A stretch of DNA of 64,000 nucleotides, from positions 434,001 to 498,000 of the forward strand of contig NZ_PUHY01000005.1 of assembly GCF_002967765.1 (NCBI RefSeq), read 5' to 3'. This DNA is from Blastopirellula marina (GTDB lineage Bacteria; Planctomycetota; Planctomycetia; Pirellulales; Pirellulaceae). Below the pieces are notes generated by a model that was not told the origin of the DNA, ran no database searches, and worked only from the letters and a program-made list of their open reading frames with translations. Both the position numbers and the translations under genes were made by a program. This document shows positions 9,496-18,116 of the stretch, piece after piece (positions within the stretch are counted from its first letter, which is position 1; the number at the start of each line of letters is the position of its first letter).

Positions 9496-10131
9496 TTAAA
9501 CCACCTTGCCATCTTTATGCCGTTTTTCCCATTCGGGCCAACCGTAGGCGCCGTCGTGGTCTTCGACACCCATAATGCAGTTCTCGGCCAGCGGCAAATC
9601 GGCGAATAGCTTCGCCTTGCGGGCCTGGATCAAAAGATTCTTCAGCATCTCGCCGATCGCTTCGGACAAGCCTTCGTCGTCTTGAGTGACTCGCTGCTTG
9701 GAGCCATCTGGCAGCACCAGATCAATGGGCTCTGGCGTGTCGTCGTCGTACAACATCTCGATGGCTTCCTGCCATTCTGGGAATTCGAGCCAGTTGTCTT
9801 CGATGAACGCGTTCCACTCGCCGTCCGGCGAAGCATCGGGGCGGGTATCAAATACCAGCGCAACCCAGCCGGCCTGGTCGGCTTGATAGCCGAAGGTGAT
9901 CAGCGAGATCGGATCTTCATCGTCGCCCGGGCCAGCATTGATGTACTCGGGATACTCGTCGATTCGCTCTTGTAGATAGTTGTAGATCGTTTCGGCATCC
10001 GCCTGAAGATCGATGATCATCGTTGTCCCTTTGAAACGTACGGCTCCATCTCGCCGTTTCCACGCTGCTGGTTGTTGTAAGAGGTATGCCGACAGGTAAC
10101 CGTCCAATTGCAAAAGAATCGGGTCAGGCAT
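9496..10131 (-). CDS. Acidic protein of unknown function
   Basis: 211 aa from the ATG at 10131 (MPDPILLQLDG); an ATG at 10149 would add six residues. The protein is very acidic with no membrane segment or signal, so probably cytoplasmic. Tryptophan-containing segments such as Trp-Pro-Glu-Trp-Glu close the C-terminus. No family was recognised. It is convergent with the HEAT-repeat gene. Confidence 0.6.
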   Translation of the reverse strand: MPDPILLQLDGYLSAYLLQQPAAWKRRDGAVRFKGTTMIIDLQADAETIYNYLQERIDEYPEYINAGPGDDEDPISLITFGYQADQAGWVALVFDTRPDASPDGEWNAFIEDNWLEFPEWQEAIEMLYDDDTPEPIDLVLPDGSKQRVTQDDEGLSEAIGEMLKNLLIQARKAKLFADLPLAENCIMGVEDHDGAYGWPEWEKRHKDGKVV

Positions 10132-10392
10132 GGTCAGCAATCCAAGCATAATAATCAGGTTTCCCTAAGAGACAAAGTGGCCCCTGGAACTGTCAAGCCC
10201 CATGTGGCTGGTCGTGGGAATTTGCCCGAGGCCAAGCTGGCTGGAATCGGCCTGGGCAGGGACGCATTCCTGGGCCTAGAATGGGGGGACGGCCAAGCAA
10301 TGCATCGGGCCTCCGAGAGCAGATGGCGTCTCACTTTCGCCGATCCTCTTGGGCATAATCATCAGGCAATATCTCAACGAGGCGAACGACGA

Positions 10393-11241
10393 GTGAACAA
10401 AGATGGCCGCTGGAACGGACTGCTTGGGTTGATTGTGGTGATCGTTGCGTGCCTGCATGCAAGTTTCTGGCTCGTCGATGTCTCATGGCGATCATTTTTT
10501 CAACCACTCATGTTGGTTCAAGCTTCACTGATCGGGATGTGGATTGCTGGTGGCGCCGCGCGATGGTGGGTTCGCGGGTTATTGCTGCTTGCTTTGTATC
10601 CTTGTTTCTATGGCATGGCACAATTGACATATAATCCGGAGAAGACCTTGGATGAAATGACGAGTGTGTTCCTTGTCAGCATCATGGTATTCAGCATCGC
10701 TCAGCTTCTGGCTCGTATTTGCTTAAACGAGATTCAGCCACCGGGCCAATTCTCGATCTTGCGAATGATGCTCTTGGTATCGTTCTGCTTTGCCTTATGC
10801 GTGGTGTGGGGACGTGCCACCGTCGATCTGATCAACAACATCGTCACGTTCTTCCGGTGGAGTTTGGTGGCTAAGTTCAGCATCTTTTCCGGTGTTCCCG
10901 CGTTGGCCGCCTTTCCGGCGCTGTTCCAGTCGTCGAGGCATCAAAAATACGTTGTCGCGGCAGCCTGCACGATAATTGGTATCTTTCCTTGGGCGGTTCT
11001 GATACTGGCCTGGCTAATGGGTGACGAGATCCTATTCTTTATTAATCTATGGACCTGGGGAGTTGCCATCGTCGTCGCAGTCACGATCTACCCGCTGCAA
11101 GCAATCAAGAATAAAGATGGCTCTTCGTTCTATCCAGTGTTCTGGCAATTAGACGTAGAGTTCAAGAGATTCGCCGCAGAACAATCATCAAAAGATGGAT
11201 TGGAATGGGGCTCAGATAAAGTCCGCTCGGATAGTACTTAG
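10393..11241 (+). CDS. Polytopic membrane protein, copy 1 of a pair
   Basis: 282 aa from a GTG at 10393. The start is set by comparison with the next gene, whose GTG lies in the same context: both follow a segment reading CTCAACGAGG-GAACGAC. About seven hydrophobic segments are visible. The protein opens MNKDGRWNGLLGLIVV like its neighbour. In the middle it has Gln-Phe-Ser-Ile-Leu-Arg-Met-Met-Leu-Leu-Val-Ser-Phe, which resembles the membrane anchor of the ankyrin proteins at 25-43 kb. It ends in a soluble acidic tail. Function unknown. Confidence 0.7.
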   Translation: MNKDGRWNGLLGLIVVIVACLHASFWLVDVSWRSFFQPLMLVQASLIGMWIAGGAARWWVRGLLLLALYPCFYGMAQLTYNPEKTLDEMTSVFLVSIMVFSIAQLLARICLNEIQPPGQFSILRMMLLVSFCFALCVVWGRATVDLINNIVTFFRWSLVAKFSIFSGVPALAAFPALFQSSRHQKYVVAAACTIIGIFPWAVLILAWLMGDEILFFINLWTWGVAIVVAVTIYPLQAIKNKDGSSFYPVFWQLDVEFKRFAAEQSSKDGLEWGSDKVRSDST

Positions 11242-11375
11242 CTTGGGTCCTAGATTTCCGCGAACGACCAGCCTGTGGATCATCTGGCCTTCCCGGGTGC
11301 CGCAATGAGTATCTCGTTACGTCGGCTTCACGTGGGCAGAATTAACAGGCAACATCTCAACGAGGTGAACGACAG

Positions 11376-12257
11376 GTGAACAAAGATGGCCGCTGGAACG
11401 GACTGCTTGGGTTGATTGTGGTGCTGGTCGCATGTGGGCATCTCTCGCAGATGACCAGATTTAATATCCTCTGGGGCTTCAGCGAACCCATCTACATCTT
11501 GTTCTTACAGGCTTGTCTAGCCGGAATGTGGATCGTCGGCGGAGCAGCGCGTTGGTGGATTCGTGCTGGGTTGCTTCTCGTGTTGGCTCCTTATCTCTAC
11601 TGGGTTAGTAATGTATTCTACGGATCAGATGAAGTCTTTTATTTTGTTAGTCTCTTGCTGGCGAACACGATCTTTTCAATTTGGTGCATTAGGCACTTGT
11701 GTGGATGGTGGCTGGGAAAACCGTTTGCATTTCCGCAGTTCTCGATCTTGCAGATGATGCTGTTAGTCTCCTTTTGTTTCGCAGGATGCGTCGTTTGGGG
11801 AAGCGTCCTCATCCGAATATGGCAAAGGGTGTTTGAGGGTGACTTTGATTTGCCGATCTTGATCATGCTGGCCATCTTCACGGGAGTAGTCATACTCACG
11901 GCGTTGCCAGCATTGTTCGCTTCGCGAGTTACGCGTTGGCGAATTAGTTGGGTGGCTTGGGGGATCGTGATCATGATTCCCTGGGGAATCCTTGCCCTGG
12001 CGATGTCACTGTCGGAACCGATTAGTCCGGAAGCTGTCATCATGGTGAATCTTCAGGTCTGGATCGTAGCCCTAGCCACGGCTGCTTCTATCTACCCGCT
12101 GCAAGCAATTAGGCGGCCAAACGGCGAGCCCTATTGTCGCATTTTTCAACCGATTGATCGCAGACCAGAGGAATTCGGCGAAGAATCGACGCTGGAGAAA
12201 AGCGAATCGCAGGTCGCGGTAAGCGATCACGATCGAGTGACAACCGATGTCCCGTGA
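11376..12257 (+). CDS. Polytopic membrane protein, copy 2 of a pair
   Basis: 293 aa, GTG start, direct paralogue of the preceding gene. The first 16 residues are identical. Both share a Gly-Met-Trp-Ile-(Ala/Val)-Gly-Gly-Ala-Ala-Arg-Trp-Trp segment near residue 50-60, the Gln-Phe-Ser-Ile-Leu-x-Met-Met-Leu-Leu-Val-Ser-Phe-Cys-Phe-Ala segment, and the exit segment Ile-Tyr-Pro-Leu-Gln-Ala-Ile. About seven membrane segments. The 134-base gap between the copies repeats the upstream region of copy 1, so the duplication unit included the control region. Confidence 0.7.
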   Translation: MNKDGRWNGLLGLIVVLVACGHLSQMTRFNILWGFSEPIYILFLQACLAGMWIVGGAARWWIRAGLLLVLAPYLYWVSNVFYGSDEVFYFVSLLLANTIFSIWCIRHLCGWWLGKPFAFPQFSILQMMLLVSFCFAGCVVWGSVLIRIWQRVFEGDFDLPILIMLAIFTGVVILTALPALFASRVTRWRISWVAWGIVIMIPWGILALAMSLSEPISPEAVIMVNLQVWIVALATAASIYPLQAIRRPNGEPYCRIFQPIDRRPEEFGEESTLEKSESQVAVSDHDRVTTDVP

Positions 12258-12315
12258 CCCAAGGACGCAGTATGACTCGTGGAAGTCGTCAGGCGTGACG
12301 TAGGAGTAACCATCG

Positions 12316-12600
12316 ATGTCTTCCCCAAAGCGTTATCAACCCTCTTGGAGATGCCAATTGGCTCTCTGGATCAACGTGGCCGTCTTCTTCTCCCTGCCAT
12401 TTGCTATCCGCTTCGGCCGGGGGACCATCTGGCCCTGGCTTTATGGACTGATCGCAGTGGTGGCTTACGCCTGGTTCAGTACCATACACGCACAAGATCG
12501 CAAAGCCTGGCACGACGCTCTGCTGGCCAACAGCCCGGTTCCCGGTAAGTATTATCACCGACGGCGAGCCGAGCAAGCCGCTAAGGACAAAGTCGCCTGA
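12316..12600 (+). CDS. Small two-segment membrane protein
   Basis: 94 aa. Two hydrophobic stretches (about 14-32 and 38-55) around a short turn, then a basic, soluble C-terminus ending Arg-Arg-Arg-Ala-Glu-Gln-Ala-Ala-Lys. Its last 20 bases overlap the end of the convergent minus-strand gene. No family recognised. Confidence 0.55.
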   Translation: MSSPKRYQPSWRCQLALWINVAVFFSLPFAIRFGRGTIWPWLYGLIAVVAYAWFSTIHAQDRKAWHDALLANSPVPGKYYHRRRAEQAAKDKVA

Positions 12601-13279
12601 CGCACTCCGGCAGCGCCGATTCGGGGAACGACGGTTGGCGTGCGATGGTGAGCGTGGGTTCCCCTTCCGTGCGCGAGCGAACGAAACCGATCAGGTCAGT
12701 ATCTTCCAAGATTAGGATTCCGTTGTACTCCGATGAAACGGGGAACGCGTCGGTAAGCTCGGCGATGACTTCATCGGTAATGTCGCGAACTCGCGTGAAG
12801 CCTGGCCCCAGGAAGGCTGCCATGTGGCAGAGCACGAAGCTCGTCAGTGAATCGGTATCACGCCAACCAATGGTCCAGCGGCCCGTTTCCAAGTCGCGAT
12901 GGAGGCAATCAACTGGGGGATCGTCCTGGTCGGCATGTTCGTCCCGTACCGCCCAATAGACGTCCCCTTCCCCTTGCAGCAGTAGCGTGGTGCAGCCGAG
13001 CCGTTTGAAGCGGGCGACTTCAAAGCAGTCTCGCAATACGTACTCAAACCGCCCCAACGCTTTCAGGTCTTTAGCAAAGGCAATCCACTCCCGAATCGAA
13101 TCAGACAGCGGCAGGCCAAGCTCTGCTTGTGTCTCATGGGCCGCTGATTCCAGATCGCGATCGAGCGGCATTTCCAGATCATACCACCGCTGCACAAAGG
13201 TTCGCAGCAGCGTCCAGCGCTGTGTCGCGCTGGACGGCACACTGGAGAAACATGGCTGATAGTGATGCGGCTGGTCCAT
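12581..13279 (-). CDS. SUKH (SMI1/KNR4)-like protein
   Basis: 232 aa from the ATG at 13279 (MDQPHHYQ); a longer start at 13300 is possible. The segment Glu-Leu-Gly-Leu-Pro-Leu-Ser-Asp-Ser-Ile-Arg-Glu-Trp-Ile near residue 55-67 is the hallmark entry helix of SUKH-fold proteins, and Gly-Asp-Val-Tyr-Trp-Ala-Val near 105 fits the following strand. SUKH proteins often act as immunity proteins against secreted nuclease or deaminase toxins, but also have other binding roles. No toxin gene is adjacent. The assignment rests on one motif and length. Confidence 0.5.
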   Translation of the reverse strand: MDQPHHYQPCFSSVPSSATQRWTLLRTFVQRWYDLEMPLDRDLESAAHETQAELGLPLSDSIREWIAFAKDLKALGRFEYVLRDCFEVARFKRLGCTTLLLQGEGDVYWAVRDEHADQDDPPVDCLHRDLETGRWTIGWRDTDSLTSFVLCHMAAFLGPGFTRVRDITDEVIAELTDAFPVSSEYNGILILEDTDLIGFVRSRTEGEPTLTIARQPSFPESALPECVRRLCP

Positions 13280-13495
13280 GAGAAAAAGCGTGCCAAGCAA
13301 GTGAGCGCTGATGACTCACAGTGTACTGCTGGAAAACTGCATTGTCATTCGGCACATCATCTCGCGCGAGGAAATTGGTTTATTCGCTACCGACACGCCG
13401 TTATACTGCGGCGAACACCTGACCCCGCTATTCTCTTCGGGCTACCACCTTTCATGCCACGACTTACGATTTTGGGAACACCACGCGCGCGAGCG

Positions 13496-14386
13496 ATGAA
13501 TTCCTCGATAATGCTGTGGATCTGCCTGACTCTCTTGCAAGCGTTTGGCTGCGGTCCAGTCGTGCCGGGAAGTTCGAAAGTAGGAAGTGCAAGCACTTCT
13601 ACACAAGATGCGACCCCGATTACTGTGTTGTCGGAGCCCTTCCTGATGGATAATCGCCATTGGAATTACTTCGGAATGATCAAATTTCCCGAGGACAAAC
13701 AGCAGCCAGTTAAGATTGTCGGTTTACTTGTTTGGGAAGGGCTCGAAAGTGGTCGTGGACCGAAATATCAACTCGTGGAATCAAGAGATGGCTTCCAATT
13801 GCAACACGAAGATCATCTCGCCGTAGAATTTCCGACAGGAACGATTTTGTTTGTCAATCATGACGATGACATCTTCGCGAAGGTCGAAAACCCCCCTGTT
13901 CACGCACCAGAAGCGGAATTCTTTGATGAATTGGAAGCTTATCTGAAAACGGAGCTGCGTAAGTTGACGAGTCAACAGGCATTCGCGGACTCCAAGGAGT
14001 GGCTGAAATCGGTCCCTTTCTCATTCTCGGTCAACGACGAGTCTTGGACCGGTTTGGCTTTGCTTGCAGAAAGCGAAACCAAGAACAGTTCTCGTGTCTT
14101 GGGAGTCGTCGTATCTAGCAGCACGGAACGTGAGGTGCTCGAAGGAGTGGGCGTAAGTATTCACGGCAATGACGAAACGACGATTCAAAGCGAGGTGACA
14201 TTTCGACTGGGCCCAAAACCAAAGCTAGTATTGCCGCGAGGGTTCATCATCGCAATCGCCCCGGATCACGAGGTGATACTCAAGGAAAGAGCCAAGGACT
14301 TCACGTGCAGCGCAGCGAACAGCCAAGAAGAACTGGGTGAGTACGTGGCTCGATTAATTGAGAAGGCAAAGATTCAAGAGAACTGA
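13496..14386 (+). CDS. Lipoprotein of unknown function
   Basis: 296 aa from the ATG at 13496. A lipoprotein-type signal ends Gln-Ala-Phe-Gly-Cys near residue 19, so the protein is probably lipid-anchored. The mature protein starts with a Ser/Thr-rich linker and then a mixed alpha/beta domain; the middle reads Thr-Gly-Thr-Ile-Leu-Phe-Val-Asn-His-Asp-Asp-Asp-Ile-Phe. No family recognised. Earlier in-frame starts exist but lack the signal. Confidence 0.65.
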   Translation: MNSSIMLWICLTLLQAFGCGPVVPGSSKVGSASTSTQDATPITVLSEPFLMDNRHWNYFGMIKFPEDKQQPVKIVGLLVWEGLESGRGPKYQLVESRDGFQLQHEDHLAVEFPTGTILFVNHDDDIFAKVENPPVHAPEAEFFDELEAYLKTELRKLTSQQAFADSKEWLKSVPFSFSVNDESWTGLALLAESETKNSSRVLGVVVSSSTEREVLEGVGVSIHGNDETTIQSEVTFRLGPKPKLVLPRGFIIAIAPDHEVILKERAKDFTCSAANSQEELGEYVARLIEKAKIQEN

Positions 14387-14439
14387 GACGAGTCGCGAAG
14401 GGTGACGATAACATTGGCCTACGATCCGTAACGCGTTGT

Positions 14440-14943
14440 TCACCAGGCGGAAGACGTGATGATCCACGAGTCAAAAGCATAATCGGCATCGACTTCGACT
14501 CGCATTCCGCGTTCGATATCGAAATAGTCGGGCAGCTCGACATGAAAGAGATGACTTGGTCGCTGCGAGTTAGGTAACTGGTTTTCAACAAAGAACCGTG
14601 AGAAGTAATCTCGATCGACAAACAAATCGACCTGACTATGAAATAGCGATGGCATCTCCAGCATGATCGCGACGTGGTAGAAGTCGTACTGTTCGCGGAG
14701 TGAGGACGTAGCTAGTCGGTTTGCCGCTTCGATGATCAATCGGAATGCATTCCTGCGATATCTACCCCGCGCACGTGGTCCATCGGTGATCGCTTGCGGT
14801 AACGGTAAGACGAATTTCCAGTACGTATCAGAGACACGGACCGGTACGAGATCAGTTCCTTGTGCCCATGCAACGGCATCGCGAAACTGGCGACGTTTGC
14901 CTCGTAACTTCTGCTCAAACCGATCGATAAGTAGTCTTCTCAT
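14440..14943 (-). CDS. Hypothetical protein, possibly DUF3916-like
   Basis: 167 aa, soluble. The N-terminus has Lys-Leu-Arg-Gly-Lys-Arg-Arg-Gln-Phe-Arg, and Asp-Thr-Tyr-Trp-Lys-Phe-Val-Leu-Pro-Leu-Pro follows; these recall the DUF3916 family, but I cannot verify the match. Aromatic residues are frequent in the C-terminal half (Tyr-Phe-Ser-Arg-Phe-Phe). It is followed on the same strand by three more small genes and the GNAT gene lies upstream. Confidence 0.6.
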   Translation of the reverse strand: MRRLLIDRFEQKLRGKRRQFRDAVAWAQGTDLVPVRVSDTYWKFVLPLPQAITDGPRARGRYRRNAFRLIIEAANRLATSSLREQYDFYHVAIMLEMPSLFHSQVDLFVDRDYFSRFFVENQLPNSQRPSHLFHVELPDYFDIERGMRVEVDADYAFDSWIITSSAW

Positions 14944-14955
14944 GGGATCCGCATT

Positions 14956-15243
14956 CTAATTTGCGTCGTGCGTAACGACTTCAAACCAATCGAGTAGCTC
15001 ATCGTCGTCCCACGTGTGTCGACGCCCATCAGGCTGGCGTAACCAAACGATATCTGGCTCGTCAACGGTTCCTTTTAGCACCTGCCAAACACCACCAGCT
15101 TGATAAATCGCGACAATAGTGCCGGTGGGATCCCTGATCGGAAGATCGCGCTTCAGCTGCACCTTCTGACCGGCATGGATGCCGCATGGATATACCGTTA
15201 GGGTGTAGCTGGAGACAATTTTGAAGCGGCCATCGTCAGTCAA
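14956..15243 (-). CDS. Small hypothetical protein
   Basis: 95 aa, soluble, beta-rich with a Trp-Gln-Val-Leu-Lys-Gly segment and a C-terminal acidic Asp-Asp-Asp-Glu-Leu-Leu-Asp-Trp-Phe. Its ATG overlaps the stop of the upstream Zn-ribbon gene by an ATGA, so the two are translationally coupled. No family recognised. Confidence 0.55.
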   Translation of the reverse strand: MTDDGRFKIVSSYTLTVYPCGIHAGQKVQLKRDLPIRDPTGTIVAIYQAGGVWQVLKGTVDEPDIVWLRQPDGRRHTWDDDELLDWFEVVTHDAN

Positions 15244-15476
15244 AAGAAACCCTCTTCACGGAGTGGCGGTGCATTCTTCGATCGACACACACCTAAATCG
15301 GAAAATGGTTCAGCAGAATCTGGCATTTCGATTCTCTGGCAAGCAGGGCACACACTTTGGATCGTTTCCCCTGGTGATACGCCTGAATGGTGTTTCGCAT
15401 ACCACGCGACGGCGTCTGAGTCATTAATCAATCCGTGCATACCGACGCCACATTTGGGGCACACCTGGTAGACCAT
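15240..15476 (-). CDS. Small zinc-ribbon protein
   Basis: 78 aa. Two Cys pairs, Cys-Pro-Lys-Cys at residues 6-9 and Cys-Pro-Ala-Cys near 43-46, plus His and Tyr residues between them, indicate one zinc ribbon. The next gene starts inside its stop codon (ATGA). Partner or nucleic-acid binding is possible; no specific role can be assigned. Confidence 0.55.
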   Translation of the reverse strand: MVYQVCPKCGVGMHGLINDSDAVAWYAKHHSGVSPGETIQSVCPACQRIEMPDSAEPFSDLGVCRSKNAPPLREEGFF

Positions 15477-15481
15477 GACGG

Positions 15482-16336
15482 CTAACCCACCTCCAGCGTC
15501 GTGATGCCAAAGATCTTTTCATGAGCGATCTCCGGCGGCGGTCCGTTATACATTCGCATGCAGCCGAAGACTTCTTCCATCGAATACTTGTGGCACAGCT
15601 CGACCGCGGCAGGGTTGTTGTCTGGGGCATCCAGGAAGAGTGGCCCGTCCGGGATCTGCAATTGAAACGCCTGCAGCAGCGCGTCCGCAACATCGATGTT
15701 GTCCGCGAATAATGGTCCAATTTTGTGTCCCATCACGCAGGGACGCGCGACGCCGAAGCCGAGGAGCGTTCCTTTGTCAACGTAGGCAAGGGAAACGGCG
15801 CCGGGCTGATCGATCCAGCGCGGCAGGTAATTGTCACGCCGAGCAGGGAAGCACTGGGCGTCGTATTCGGTCACCTTTGGCATCGGCAAGGAATCGAGCG
15901 GAACAATCCGTTCACTCCGCTTGGCAGACGGCAATGGCTTTGTTAGTTGAAAGCGGCGATGCCGCGTAAAGATCTCGAAGCCGCCGTTCGCATAGAACGG
16001 AACCATTGCGTCAACGCCGTCGAGGCCAATGGTTCCTCCTGCGGAAAGCTGGGCCAACAGGCGATCGCGGCGGGCAAACCACAGTTGCGTTCCCAGGCCT
16101 TTGCCGCGATATGCCTCTTGGACGATGAACAGCCCCATGAAACCAAAGGAATCGCTGTGACAAATTACCGCGCCGCCACCAACGAACTCACCATCTTTGC
16201 AGACGGCTAAAAAGCCATCCGGATCGAGCTGCCAGAATAACTCGGCGTCGTTCTGCCCAGGATTCCACCCTTCCCCTGCGGCCCAGTCCACCAGTTGGCT
16301 GACTTCGGGCTTGGTCATCGGACGAATTTCGATCAT
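15482..16336 (-). CDS. GNAT-family N-acetyltransferase, two-domain
   Basis: 284 aa. The N-terminal 130 residues carry the acetyl-CoA motif of GNAT enzymes: Gly-Leu-Phe-Ile-Val then Tyr-Arg-Gly-Lys-Gly-Leu-Gly-Thr near 75-85. The last 120 residues form a second, GNAT-like domain of the type found in the two-domain Acetyltransf_1 plus Acetyltransf_18 proteins (Gly-Phe-Gly-Val-Ala-Arg-Pro near 195). The substrate is unknown. It starts a minus-strand run of four small genes. Confidence 0.8.
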   Translation of the reverse strand: MIEIRPMTKPEVSQLVDWAAGEGWNPGQNDAELFWQLDPDGFLAVCKDGEFVGGGAVICHSDSFGFMGLFIVQEAYRGKGLGTQLWFARRDRLLAQLSAGGTIGLDGVDAMVPFYANGGFEIFTRHRRFQLTKPLPSAKRSERIVPLDSLPMPKVTEYDAQCFPARRDNYLPRWIDQPGAVSLAYVDKGTLLGFGVARPCVMGHKIGPLFADNIDVADALLQAFQLQIPDGPLFLDAPDNNPAAVELCHKYSMEEVFGCMRMYNGPPPEIAHEKIFGITTLEVG

Positions 16337-17025
16337 GGGTCACATGTTTCTATGGTTAAAGAGTCACGGCGGAGAACGATAGTGCCGAGGCATGGCCGCT
16401 CAGCTAGGCAGTCGACGGAAGCCCGTCGATGAAAATCGTAGCACCGCAATCACGCTTGGGGGGGCATGTTCCCGGCGATTGTCTCATCTATTCGGTCGAT
16501 CGTCACGAGAAATCCATTCAACTACCGAGCAATATCGTATCTCTGCGACATCGTGAGACACTGGGCGCCCTGCTCGACATGCGCAGGACAAAATTCGGAC
16601 GCGCTTGGACATCGAAAAAAAGTTTTCCCCAATCGGCAAGTCGTCGACTGGATGAAACAGAGCTTTCGGCGAAGAGAACTTGCGGGTCTAAACAAGTCGC
16701 GCAGTGTGTCCCAAACGGTGGGCCATCTGTCTCAGTGTTGTCTCATTAATGTCTGAGGTTTCGCCAGGCCAAAGAAACAAGCTCGCGACGCTTTTCAAGT
16801 TTACATGCGGCGCAGATAACTATCGCATCGCCGCACGAAAACATGTTGGCGATCACAAAGTTCTGTCGGCAGAACTTGGCCTGGGCGCCTTGTGTTTCGT
16901 GGCGAATGCTCACTCCACCTATTCGCCCACAAGCGGTCGCCGGCCGTGTACCCCGCTGCGTGTCATGCCTTCCACGTAGCGGGGTACTTTCTGCTGAACG
17001 TGTGCCACTTACCCCAGAGGTTCCG
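16337..17025. other. Intergenic region, no gene seen
   Basis: About 690 bases with open frames on both strands, but none with a convincing start, ribosome site or recognisable product. It holds a small 6-bp stem (CGACGG/CCGTCG at 16413-16428) and the larger hairpin described separately just before the phage-like operon. The promoter for that operon is probably here but cannot be placed with confidence. Confidence 0.5.
16948..16987. other. Hairpin before phage-like operon
   Basis: Arms GTACCCCGCTGCGT and ACGTAGCGGGGTAC pair over 14 bp with one mismatch around a 12-base loop. There is no T run after it, so it is not a clear terminator. It lies 38 bases before the first gene of the terminase operon, so an operator, an mRNA leader structure or an attachment-type site are all possible. 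Confidence 0.5.
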
Positions 17026-17352
17026 ATGCCCGCATTTCATGATCGCATTGCGCAGTTGATTTCGTATGCCGTCTGGCAGCTCGATGGTTCGTTCTCGCTG
17101 GCTCAATTGAGCCAAGTGCTGCAGCAGTTTCTCGTCCAGGCAATGCAAGCCGCTTCGCTGCTGCTTGCCAATCAGGGGCCCGAGAAGAAGCAGCTCGTGC
17201 TCGAAGCCCTTGGCGAAGCACTCGATACCATTCCCCTTCCCTGGTGGCTGGCGATTGTCCGGTCCCCTCTGAAGAGCATCGTGCTGACGATTGCCGATGG
17301 GGCGATCGAAGCGATTTACAGCCAATTTAAGGAGCAACTCGCCCATGAGTAG
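17026..17352 (+). CDS. First small gene of terminase operon
   Basis: 108 aa; AGAGG stands a few bases before the ATG. Amphipathic and helical, rich in Ala, Leu and Gln, with no clear membrane segment except a hydrophobic Trp-Trp-Leu-Ala-Ile-Val stretch near 80. Overlaps the next gene by 8 bases. Together with the two following small proteins it could be a lysis or membrane-associated phage function, but nothing specific is visible. Confidence 0.6.
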   Translation: MPAFHDRIAQLISYAVWQLDGSFSLAQLSQVLQQFLVQAMQAASLLLANQGPEKKQLVLEALGEALDTIPLPWWLAIVRSPLKSIVLTIADGAIEAIYSQFKEQLAHE

Positions 17353-17638
17353 TCTCACCGTTTGTGGCCTGATCACGCTCGTTGCGGGCGTGGTCTGGAA
17401 GCTGATGCAGAACCGTCCCACCGCACCAAGTTCGGCCAAGCCGACGTTTAAGGCGAAGAACGAGGCGGGTGCTACGTCGCGACCAATCAACGTGCCAACG
17501 CGTAGCGAAGCGTTCGCTGCCTGGCTGAAAATCGAACAGGCCATGCGAGCTCAGCAGGCGTCTCCCGAACAGATACGTGCTGCCGGCCTGGCTTGCCTGA
17601 CGCCGCTCGTTGTGGAGCAAACTAACGATGAAAAATAG
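17345..17638 (+). CDS. Small single-anchor protein in phage-like operon
   Basis: 97 aa. One N-terminal membrane segment (about 4-19), then a basic Ala/Pro/Lys-rich linker and a helical C-terminus ending in Thr-Asn-Asp-Glu-Lys. Starts inside the previous gene and ends inside the next one, showing tight coupling. No family recognised. Confidence 0.6.
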   Translation: MSSLTVCGLITLVAGVVWKLMQNRPTAPSSAKPTFKAKNEAGATSRPINVPTRSEAFAAWLKIEQAMRAQQASPEQIRAAGLACLTPLVVEQTNDEK

Positions 17639-18104
17639 CACCCTGGTTACCTGGTGCGGTCTGGCGGTGATCGCCTATTCGCTACTTGCACCGCTCGTTG
17701 AACCTCATGACACAAAGCCGGAGCCGAGTGATCCTGGCGGTCCGAACTTGTTGGCTGTGTTCCAGAAATCGGACCAGACGACTCAAGCCGTGGCGGACGC
17801 TCAGGCATTCGGTCAATTGTGTCGGTCGCTGGCCGCGATGATCGAATTCGATGGCCAGCAGCCCGAGCCCCAACTGGTAAGCGGCGTGCAGCTTGACAAC
17901 TTTCGCACTTTGGCACGCTTCTATCAAGCCAATGGTGCCAGCTACGCCACACGTTATCCGGCGCTAGCACACGTTGCTGGCGATTACCTCGAAAGCCAAC
18001 TCGGAACCGATGGCGGCAAGCTCGATCCGGCAGCCCGGGCGCGGTGGATTGCCGCTTACCGAGCATTGGCCGCTTCTGCCCTGTATGCCGCTGACTCGCT
18101 GTAA
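17628..18104 (+). CDS. Single-anchor protein in phage-like operon
   Basis: 158 aa from the ATG at 17628, which overlaps the previous stop region. Membrane segment at residues 6-22, then a helical domain rich in Ala, Gln and Tyr. No family recognised. The three small anchored proteins in a row and the anchored peptidase after them suggest that this set works at the cell envelope. Confidence 0.6.
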   Translation: MKNSTLVTWCGLAVIAYSLLAPLVEPHDTKPEPSDPGGPNLLAVFQKSDQTTQAVADAQAFGQLCRSLAAMIEFDGQQPEPQLVSGVQLDNFRTLARFYQANGASYATRYPALAHVAGDYLESQLGTDGGKLDPAARARWIAAYRALAASALYAADSL

Positions 18105-18116
18105 GGAACCCCACAC

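Noticed and set aside
16429-16756. Overlapping frames of about 100 codons
   Set aside because: Two frames overlap in the same stretch, both rich in Ser, Arg and Cys, without ribosome site or recognisable motif.
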